From: Dendrocalamus latiflorus
Lineage: Eukaryota; Streptophyta; Magnoliopsida; Poales; Poaceae
Reading direction: 5' to 3'
Length of the DNA stretch: 64,000 bases
NCBI GenBank assembly: GCA_017311315.1
Contig: CM029658.1
Location: 25,344,629 to 25,408,628, forward strand
A program made the translations under genes and the position numbers. The number at the start of each line of letters is the position of its first letter. Within the stretch, counting starts at the first letter, position 1. The notes beneath the pieces were generated by a model. That model saw only the letters and a program-made list of their open reading frames with translations. It did no database searches and was not told the origin of the DNA. Below are positions 54,957 through 64,000 of this stretch, piece after piece.

Positions 54957-57427
54957 TGTAACACCCCGCCCATCCTCTGGGCCTAGAGTGCTACCATCAT
55001 TGCATTACAATAACAAGTTTAACACATTTGCTAATCATTTTAAGTAGCAGCGACTGGGTACATCATAATTTTCCTGCTAGCCTTTACTAAATTAAACTGA
55101 CAATAGGAGGTACAGGGAGTGCTGCTAGTTAGTGAAGATTATTCATGTGCTACTTCCGCCCCGAACATGGCATCCTCAATGATCGCCTAAAAAAAATAAC
55201 AAAGCAAGGGTGAGCCCAACGACTCAGCAAGTACATAATAGAGCAATAGACACTACCAACATAAGTAAACATAAACCACATATATCATCACGTTCGTATC
55301 ATCATCCTCTTAGCCAAACATTGCCATGCCATCAATGCAATGCATCATTACTCTACATGCTCTTTTGCTCTTCACATTGCAAGTACCGGTACTGCCGAGT
55401 GAACACCCGTCGATATTCACCCATCGTGGGCCCGCCCTCAAAGGCACGGGACCCCTCCACTCCCGTGGAGGCCTACCGAAGTAGGTCTTACTCAAGAGCA
55501 CTCCGGATTAGTCCGCTAGCTTTACTCATAGCTAGGGACTTTCTCACCGCCCTCACTCTTGAGTGCTCCTCATGCAAATGCATATGCCCATGATCATAAT
55601 CACGCTCATCATTAACATTATTAGCAGATAAGCATCATTGCCTACCTCACTCCATCATCATTGCCATCATTTACCATGCAACCTTATGCCATGTAAACAA
55701 CACATTTCCACATAGATAGCATGTAATCAACGTATTTCCACATAAATATTATCATAACAAGGAAACATCGCATATTCATAAACCTTGGTCTACCGCTCTA
55801 CCATGTACTTGCCTGTTAACCAAACGAAGTGGAGCGTCGTGCGGGCGGCGTCGATCCTGGACCTTCACCTGAACAGGCAATTAACTCGACTCAAATCGTT
55901 GTAATAATATGCGCATGCGTACGGACGACGTCGGCACTACGCACGCGACTCGAGACTCACGATAGGCCACTCAAGACTGTGGGATCCACTGCGCATGCCA
56001 CCGAAACCCTTTCTCTTTTTTTCCTTTCTTTTTCTCTTTTTTTTCCTCCTCTTTTCTTTCTGTTTCTTTTTTTTTCCTCCTCTTTTCTTTCCTTTTCTTC
56101 TCTTTTTTTCCTCTCCTCTTTTCCCCATTCAGTCGCACCCCTTCTTTTCTTTTCTGGCTCTTCCTCTCCCTTCCTCCTTCCTGGCTGAAGCCGCTCGCCT
56201 CCTCTCTTCCTCCTCCCGGCCGAAGGCCTCCCCCTCTGGCGCCGCTCCTCCCTCAGGTCCGGCCGGCCACAGCCCGGCCCGGCCGCTCCTGCCACCCTCC
56301 GCCTCCCAAAATCGGCCGGCCGTGGGCAGATCCAGCCGGGCAAGGGCGGATCCGCCGCCACTATGCTGCCAGCCGCCGCCTACTCCCCTCCTCCCCACTC
56401 GGTTCCGGTCGGCCGTGGACGGATCCGGCCGCCTCCGCCGTCGGTCCTTGGGCTCGCCGCCGCCGCCTGCACGCCTCCCTTGCTCCGCCTCGGATCCGGC
56501 CGATCGGGACCAGATCCGCCTCCCTTGGCGTGCGTGCAGCGGTGGGGCGCTAGGTGCCGCCGCCCGGTTGACACGGCCAACGGCCGCCGCCCTCGGTCGC
56601 CTGCGCCACCACCCGCCATCGACAACATCGCCCCTGGCTTCAGCTCACCAGCCCCAGGCCGCCAACCCTTGCGCGAGCGCAGGTCGGCGCTCGGCCTCGG
56701 TCCCAGATGATTCGAGCTTGCCGGCCACGGCTCCTTCGTCGGCCGGCCACTCCTACCAGGGAAGTCTCCCTCCTCTCCCTTCTACTCTAACTTGTTTTAG
56801 CTACTACTTGTGAGCGTGGGTGCTCGGTGCTGCTCTTAAGGGTTGTGGAGGGGATGGTGGACGTACTCTAGGGTTAGCTTGGCGTGAGTTCGGCGGTCGT
56901 CGGCGTCCTCTGCTGCCGTCGATGCCTTCCTCTCGCGCCTGCCCTTCTAGGTCCCTTCGGGTCTCCTCTCTTCTTGCCCTCCTTGCCATCCCTATCTGTC
57001 TCTCGGCTGGGGGGAGTGAAATGATGTTGCTTGGATTTGTGGCCGAGGCAGGGAGTGGAGCAGGAAAAGGTGGCTGTGTTGTCTTGTCTACTTAAGAGGC
57101 ATGGCCATCCCTTTCACTGCGAAATGTCGCTTCTACCCCTCCCTTTTTGCCTTGGCTGGCTATAGCCCTAACGGCTTTTTGGTCCATCGGTAGCCCTATA
57201 CTGTTGGGTGCTCTTCTGCTACGGCAAGTAAATTGGTAACAGGTAAGAATAGAGTCTCCTGCCGAATGACGAAAACCCACAACGCGAGACGGTGCTGACC
57301 AGCCCTGGACGGTCTGGGAACCCCCTGAGAGCGCTACTTATTCGGCGTTCCAAAAGCCGATGGTCTGACGGCACAAACCACCCCTCTCTTCCCTTAATTC
57401 TCTCTTTTGAAATTTAGTGGTATTACA
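54957..57427 (-). repeat. 3' LTR of a Tekay/Del-like chromovirus
   Basis: A 2471-bp LTR in minus orientation. It starts TGTAATACCACTAAATTTC at 57427 and ends GGGGTGTTACA at 54957. The terminal TGTAA...TTACA inverted ends fit. A run of G (GGGGGGTAGAA) upstream on the minus strand serves as the polypurine tract. A 170-base pyrimidine-rich tract lies at 55995-56165 (plus strand), followed by GC-rich sequence. Long frames in 56-57 kb on either strand are compositional. Confidence 0.8.
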
Positions 57428-57519
57428 TTCTACCCCCCTTAACAGAATTTGACCCCGAATTCTGACGTTCAACAATCCGCACGGAAGAACAAAATAAACT
57501 AACTGCTCATAACATAACA

Positions 57520-57840
57520 TTAACTCATACCCGTGGAGAACAACTCGGGGTACTTCTCGCGCATGCGAGACTCCAACTCCCATGTTGCTTCTCGCTCGGA
57601 CTGATGCGACCAAAGCTCTTTGACATACTTTGTCACTTTATTCCTCAACACCTTCTCTGATTCCTCCAGAATCCGAACTGGACGGGACTCGAGGGTGAGG
57701 TCTTGCTTTATGGACACCAGTTCTAACACAATCTCATGCTCTGGATCTCGCCAGAACTTTCTCAACATTAACACATGAAACACATTGTGCACTCCATGCA
57801 TAGACTCAATTCTCATGCCTCGGCATAAGAAAACCTCCAA
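57520..57840 (-). pseudogene. Chromovirus pol C-terminus with chromodomain
   Basis: Encodes the end of integrase and a chromodomain-like tail: GVHNVFHVLMLRKF, then LTLESRPVRILEESEKVLRN and WSHQSEREATWELESRMREK. This is the typical Tekay/Del pol ending, which targets insertion through histone binding in related elements. Homology stops upstream of about 57800, so only the last 90 codons are recognisable. Confidence 0.8.
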
Positions 57841-60800
57841 TCCTTTAGGAAAAATACTCTCATAGTTTGCACAAAAGAGACAAGGCTACTCTTATTTGCA
57901 ACAAGGAGAGCTCTTCTCTTTTACAAGAAAAAAAAATATCACGCAACATTCATGGAATCAACTCATTCATCTACAAACACCAACCCTTCTCCCAAAACAG
58001 AAGGAATTTCGTTTCCCCACAGGAAAATCAATCCTCATCCTAATAAACAACTTTATGCCGCATATACCATGCGAAATATTTCTACTCCCCAAATCAGGGA
58101 AACCCAAAATAATCCTTTGACTATCGATCAATCACTTCAGTCGAAACACGAGAAATATTCTACTTCGTGTCCCTTAAAAATCAGTATCGATCACACATCC
58201 ATGTGACTAAACTCGCAAGATAGATCTCATTAACTCCCTTAGCAAGAATGATAGGTTCCCATGTTTCAACATATCAAAATATTCCAATTACCCATGTAAT
58301 GGATTACACTCCTAACTACTCCTTTAAATAATGGTCATCAAACACGGTGGATAAAACAAATCACACCAACCCTCAACTTCTCACATCCACAGAATAAGGT
58401 AAGCTCCATCAGGATCTCATTTAACATCAAATAACTAAATCTTCCAATAGCTCTACTTTAACTTTTCCTCAATTTTTTTTAGCCTCTACTAACTGTCAAC
58501 AAGTATGAGGTTCATAAACCAAGCTTCCCAATACTCCTCCAAGAACTCCGATATTAGTATCATCCTCGATCTATGTTATTGGAATCAAGTAATCTAAATC
58601 ATTAACACCTAGTGATGATTACCTCAAAAAAATAAGTCAGGGAAGCTCCTTCACCAAAGTCTCATGGTCTCATTGCTACCCATGCTTTACCAGCTTAAAT
58701 GTGACATCAGTCACCATTATTCCCCATAGACGCTACTAGTTGCGATAACTCAATCGACCATCGGTTTCGCCTTTAAGGCCAATTTTATCCCTAATCAATT
58801 TACCACCAGGATCATGGCCTAAGATCGACTCAGAACTCTATTAGCCACACAAATCTTTATTATCACCCTATAATCAACATATCAATCATCTCACTCTAGA
58901 TCTAGGCCTAATAGAGCTTCATGTTATGAATTTAACATTCGTTTCGAGAGCAAGGGATTCCAATCCTTCAACAACCCTCCAGAGTTAAGAAGTCTACCAA
59001 ATTTAAACATCCAAAAAACAGAACGAAATCCCAACATCTTTTATTCTTCAATAAGACAAGACTTTAGAATGAGTTCATCACTCACTCCCCCAAAACAACT
59101 ACAAAACTCCCCAACACGGGATTCACTCTATCAATGATGCAACGCATAGACAGGAGAGCCAATCCCTCTGGCCATAGCATCACATCACAACAAACACAAA
59201 AGGCAATTAACACCAAGAAAATGGAGAGATGCAACAAAATCCAAATATTACATTACCCTAGTTGACGCGCCCGGGCCCACTTTAGACTCTCAACTCAAGA
59301 CAACCGAAATTACATGTTTAGGAAATGCTCAGGACTCATTCCTGAGTACGCCTAGGACTTCGTTCCTAGGTACGCCCGAAACTTACGCGTTCGGGAGCGC
59401 CACGGACCACTCGTCCGGGAAATCTCATATGCAGAAGTGAGGGAAGTCATGTAGCACTCACGACACATGCACATAAATCAATCTGTAAGTCATGCGGATC
59501 TCCTACTGTACCTCCAAGCATTCATCATTGTTAGAACTGAACATGACCTCCTTCGAAGTCATGAACCCCAAATGATAATGCACATCAAAACACAAAGTGT
59601 TTCTTCCAAATACCACATAGAAACCAATTAAAATTCTCTGCCCTATAACCACAACAAGCCAGTACCTCTTGTACTGCTTGCACAGTTTAGCAAATATCAA
59701 TTTGCTAATACATAAGTCATTGACTTTTAGTATCCCATCTTGAACCTTTCCACGGCTCACCGGATACTTTAATCTCCATATTTACTCTATAGTTCATCAA
59801 ACACTACCACCTTACTGTACAAAACATCACAATGATAACAGCTATCAAGCGCGCATACCACAAGATGTGGTCAAGGCTCTTTGATCAATAGATCCACTAC
59901 CAATAAATAATCCCATGAGCACCTAATTCCAAGGCGCTAACTAATCTCCGCCAGCTCAACTTTAAGGATGATCAATCACCTGGATTTTAGCACACATCGT
60001 ATGTACTTTCATAAACCACAATTGCTTTTAAGCATAGAATCTGTCTGTTCTACTTCCGTAGGCGTGCATATAATTTCCTAGAAAATGCAGTGGCAACTCC
60101 ACCAACCCATGCTTTAATATTGCCACCAAATCTCACTAGAACATTATTAACTTCATCCCTCAGAATTTGGGTCTCATTCAACTCTATAACAATTCTTCTC
60201 CATTCAATTTAACTGGAAGATTTATCCGACATTAAGATTCTCATTCTTATTCTCCCAACTAATCCCAATAGAGTTCTAATCTTACAACCATTAGAATCTT
60301 CCAAAACTTCGGTCGCGATTATAATAATCAATCATGGTGCGGGATTAGCGGACTTAGCTTTATAATCCTTTGCCTATTATCAATTGAAAGGATAACCCCA
60401 TGAGGGATTTTCCACCAAAATAATTTAGCACACTTCTTAGCATGCCTAGATTGCACGATTGGGCTAATCAATTGGGACCAACATGATACCAGTCATTCAT
60501 TGTGGCTCAACAGTCTAAGCAACTATAATCACCAACTGGTTCACAAATAATTCAAATCCAATTATTAAACAGAAATGGATATGCTTTACACCGCTACTTC
60601 TCATGTTACCACTAAATCCTCATTGGGTTCAACTCAACTTCAATCCTGCAAACATAACTAAAGCTAATTACTTTCCTAGGTTCTCACAATTTAGAATACC
60701 ATGTCCTACCAACTTGTTACTTTAACCAACATATCCCACATACGCCTAATCCAACACTTCAACCACTATTGGATATTGCCTTCTCTAAAAAAAGATATTG

Positions 60801-61907
60801 GTCTCATCATGCAAGTTACTCCAATCATTCATATAATCAAAATTCTCCCGAAAACCAGACTTGCATGGAGCACTCCCCCACTATCGGATATTTACCAAAC
60901 AACTCAACGAGTTGCTAACCAAAGGGAACCAACTTCCCGAAATTGAAGCAAAACATCATTACCCCAATGCCACAATTGGCAACATGACCAGGCCTCTCCA
61001 GTGGCCACGGTCTCAGACTTTACTGCATCGGTACACGACACAGTCACGGCAAAGTCACGACTCCAGTAGCTCACATAAACTTTTTAAAGTGTGTTCTAGC
61101 CCAATAATCTAGATTGATATAATATTCTTTTTACCTTGGAAACAAAGAAAGTTTAGTTTTACAGATATCGATTATTGAAGTATAAATTTTAACATGGTTA
61201 CACATAAATGTTCATTTGTGCCAAAGAATCTATATTGGTCAAAGTAGTCAGTTGAATCTTTAGTATCGAAACAGCAGAGAGAAGGAAAGAAAACAATTGT
61301 CACCGAACATGGAGGACCTTCCCGGGTACGTTTCTGAGCACATACAGGCTGTACACATGCACGACTCAGTCTCTGTCCCTTTCCATGTGCAGACTACATG
61401 GAGACAAACATGGGGAATCTATGTTTGTTGAGCATGTTTGTTATGGACGACAATAATAAAACAATGCTTCGTGCATCCATTAAATTACAGCTGTCACTTT
61501 GTTTGCATTTACCACTTGGATGGATTGGATGTTTTCTTTTCTTCAAATTTTTTAGCTTTTTTATCTGATTAATGTAAGAATTTCTAGCTTTTTATCTCCT
61601 AGAATTAATGCAGGGGGGCTTATGAAGCAGCCTCCAATTAGTACAGATACAGATAGCTGGTATGTTAGCAGGAAGTAGGAAAATAAGAGATGATTTTAAA
61701 TATCTTATTTTTGACTGTTAATTTTCAAAATGAGTGCAAATTGGCAAAAGAGTTTTCTTTCTTTTCATTCCTTTGAGCATGTAAACAGTCAGGTTAATTA
61801 ATAATGTTAACCATTGGAAAATAAAAGGAAGATCAATAGCAGGCGTACATTCTTTGTGGCAAGGCATTGGCCAACATGGACTGAGGTGTATTGTGGTGTG
61901 CCATTGT
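57841..61907. other. Degenerate element interior, no gene recognised
   Basis: Four kilobases of AT-rich DNA between the chromovirus pol end and a Copia LTR. No frame exceeds about 85 codons, and none resembles a protein I know. It may be the replaced or decayed interior of the chromovirus (as in non-autonomous derivatives) plus flanking DNA. It contains the run of four small hairpins at 59328-59417. Confidence 0.5.
59328..59417. repeat. Four consecutive short hairpins
   Basis: CTCAGGA/TCCTGAG (59328-59346), CCTAGGA/TCCTAGG (59351-59370), CCCGAA/TTCGGG (59375-59395) and CGGAC/GTCCG (59403-59417). Loops are 5-9 bases, and the first three hairpins are joined by TACG linkers. Starts are 23, 24 and 28 bases apart. 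Confidence 0.7.
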
Positions 61908-63172
61908 TGCTTCACAAGTAGGCTATACTAGCATAATTTCAAAAATCTACCATGCAAACAAGGAACCTCCTCTAGTAATAGACAACGGGATTACCACTAG
62001 ACACGCAGGCTCATAGCAGAAGTAGAGTTGATGTAGTATGTCGGTGCGGTGGTAGTCGTACTATCCTCATGTCTCCACCTCCAGCTCCTTGTGATTGTCA
62101 CAAGCTGCGGATCATCCTAGTGCTGAAGCTTCATGTCAACACTTCCAAGGTTACATGTACGGGGTAGGAATACCACACGCTGGAGTACTAGCACAGGCTG
62201 CGTGGTATATGATGTGGGAGGTGCGGCGACTAGGGTTTCAGGAATTTCGAATTCTCTCTAACGAACCCTATGCCACCATCCCTCTATGTATAGGCACCCT
62301 ATAGGTTCACATACACTTGGACATGGGCCAAGTACTCCTCCTCATCCATTAACTAGTAGCGGCCCCGAGCAAGACATGCTGACTCCCAAGTATATGTAAA
62401 GATCATATCAGATGAACCTCAACAAAACATATATGCATTTCCCTTTGCCTCACGATATCGGTCAAGCTCAAGGCGAGTTCATGCCATCCTTGTTGGTTAG
62501 CTTCACCACCCTTTCTCGATCACGTGACTTGAATTCCCTGACTATGGTTAACTCTTTAACTATAAGTAGCATGGCCATGCATTTTTGGAATCCAATCACA
62601 CGAGAGGCCTAGAGATATCTCTTCCGTTGCATGGAGGGGCAAATCCTATCTTGATCGACCATGCCTTGATGCATGTATCCTGACAAAACATGAAAACTAC
62701 CTTTATAACTACCTAGTTTTGGAGTAGCATTTGGCAACCCTTGAGTCAGCCATTATAATCTCAAGTACGTGCAACGACTTCAAGTCATAGCATACACATT
62801 GTAAATGAGACCAACTGATGATATGTAAGAATGCAACGTTCTTGTAGTATCTCATGGTGAGTTGATCCAACTCCATGTTTACTAACATGTATCCATATTA
62901 TTGGTTTGATATCTCTATATCTATGACCTGTGAAACATGATCATCATCTAATACATGTGCTAGTCTAATTATATGTGTCCTCGTGTGTTTCCAACTAGTG
63001 ATCGTTTAAGAACAACCATTGCAAAAATATAGAGTTTCACAATTAATTCACATACTTGCTAATAAATATTAACAATATTATTAAAGGAACAAGATAACAT
63101 ATTATCTAATAAATCATGAACATAATAAAATATAATCATCTCTATAATTGCCTCTAGGGCATATTTCCAACA
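61908..63172 (-). repeat. 3' LTR of a Copia element
   Basis: A 1265-bp LTR in minus orientation starting TGTTGGAAATATGCCCTAGA at 63172. It ends near TTGTGAAGCA at 61908. The purine run TGGGAGAC just upstream is the polypurine tract. U5 words such as GTCTAGTGGTAA match the solo LTR at 43360-44770. The left edge was set by alignment to that LTR. Confidence 0.8.
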
Positions 63173-63182
63173 GTCTCCCACT

Positions 63183-64000
63183 TGCACTAGAGCAAATCTT
63201 TTAAGTATGTAATACCGATTGCTCTTGTGTGCCTCATGCTTTGGCTGTGGGAGAGGTTTTGTCAACAGTTCAGCAACAATTAAATCCGTGTATACTTTGC
63301 ATATCTTTACACTTCCTCTATTCACAATATCGCAAATAAGATGATAACGCCCGAACATATGCTTGGACTTTTGGTGGGATCTAGGCTTCTTATCTTGCTC
63401 AATGGCTCGAGGCACTCGGGACCATACCCAACTCAGCAATGAAATTCCTTATCCAAACACCTTCCTTCCCAGCTTCAGAAGCCACAATGTACTCGGTCTC
63501 TGTTGTAGAATCAGGAACTGTCTCTTGTTTGGAACTTTTCCACCTCACTGCTCCTCTATTCAAAATGAATACAAAACCATATTGCAAATGATAATCACCT
63601 TTGTCAGTTTGGAAGCTTGCATTAGTGTAACAATTTACAACGAGCTCTTCATCACCACCATAAACTAGGAATGCATCCTTAGTCCTTCTCAAGTACTTAA
63701 GAATGTTTTTCACAACTATCCAGTGACCTTCACCGGGATCAGCTTGGTATTTGCTTGTAACACTTAGAGTGTATGATACATCTGTTTGAGTACATATCAT
63801 AGTGTACATGATAGATTCACTAGCTGAAGCATATGAATTACCATTCATACGGTCTCGCTCTTCAGTCGTCGAAGGATAGTGACTCTTGCTAAGACTTATG
63901 CCATGTGACATAGGCAAGAACCCCTTCTTGGCATCCTACATGTTGAACCATTTCAACACCTTGTTAATATAAGTACTTTGGCTTAATCCAATTAGCCCTC
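63183..64000 (-). pseudogene. Copia pol 3' end: RT thumb and RNase H
   Basis: Continues out of the window on the right. From 64000 the minus strand reads LIGLSQSTYINKVLKWFNM, then TAG (63938-63936) where relatives have Gln. It goes on with KKGFLPMSHGISLSKSHYPS, YASASESIMYTMICTQTDVS and HWIVVKNILKYLRRTKDAFL. RNase H shows CYTNASFQTDKGDYHLQYGF, AVRWKSSKQETVPDSTTETE and YIVASEAGKEGVWIRNFIAE. The first catalytic Asp is Asn, and a deletion after GMVPSA removes the later catalytic region. The end HQKSKHMFGRYHLI and LLTKPLPQPKHEAHKS follows in another frame. It is inactive. Confidence 0.85.

Noticed and set aside
55829..56813. Long frames with Phe/Ser- and Pro-rich residues
   Set aside because: They follow a pyrimidine-rich tract and GC-rich LTR sequence inside the chromovirus LTR 54957-57427, and lack domains.
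1..64000. A bacterial-style defence system, operon or integrated viral genome
   Set aside because: Everything recognisable is plant transposon or plant gene. No prokaryotic gene order, ribosome binding sites or non-retrotransposon virus genes were seen.

Overview
This window is plant nuclear DNA, almost certainly from a grass. It holds nested LTR retrotransposons with GC-rich LTRs, Tat-lineage Ty3/gypsy elements carrying the antisense extra ORF with the 'putative gypsy type transposon' domain, chromoviruses, CACTA (En/Spm) transposons, Copia LTRs and MITE-like foldbacks. Genes are split by GT-AG introns. There is no operon, bacterial gene, tRNA, rRNA or CRISPR array. The species cannot be named from the sequence alone. 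About 90 percent of the window is transposon-derived. One locus near 49.2-53.9 kb looks like a multi-exon host gene.

Layout. (1) 1-201: tip of a chromovirus pol on the minus strand. It meets a truncated Tat element (202-7147, plus strand) that has two minisatellites, a decayed antisense ORF and a 3' LTR. (2) 7148-10764: an older minus-strand Tat remnant (gag, protease, start of RT, 5' LTR). (3) 10757-18045: three long chromovirus-type LTRs in both orientations, a MITE, and unassigned DNA. (4) 18046-19896: the 3' part of a CACTA transposase gene and its terminus. (5) 20735-25820: a foldback with 9-bp flanking repeats, then a deleted chromovirus and the 3' end of a second one sharing an LTR. 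(6) 25821-29059: a minus-strand Tat element (5' LTR, gag, protease). (7) 29150-40796: a complete Tat element with a perfect 5-bp target duplication, inserted in an older LTR and lying head to head with the previous element. (8) 41192-47539: a CACTA element whose seven-exon gene (Transposase_24-like plus Ulp1/C48 protease) is open throughout and broken only by a Copia solo LTR. (9) 47620-49200: a Copia gag remnant. (10) 49214-53888: the candidate host gene. It is minus strand, has a TATA box, and is built from a repeated intron module carrying very different phase-1 exons. A DUF295-like gene fragment sits in one intron. (11) 54957-61907: the 3' end of a chromodomain chromovirus and its degenerate interior. 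(12) 61908-64000: the 3' LTR and pol end of a Copia element.

How the parts relate. The four Tat LTRs near 6.9, 28.9, 29.3 and 40.6 kb are one family. The complete member has nearly identical LTRs but dead coding regions, so it was probably moved by proteins from another copy. Its antisense ORF has its own TATA box and introns and reads as a separate gene opposed to gag-pol. The two CACTA elements keep complementary halves of a gene set: transposase end in one, accessory gene in the other. They also share a terminal exon next to their TIRs. The most novel-looking feature is the 49.2-53.9 kb gene, where duplicated introns are far better conserved than the exons between them.
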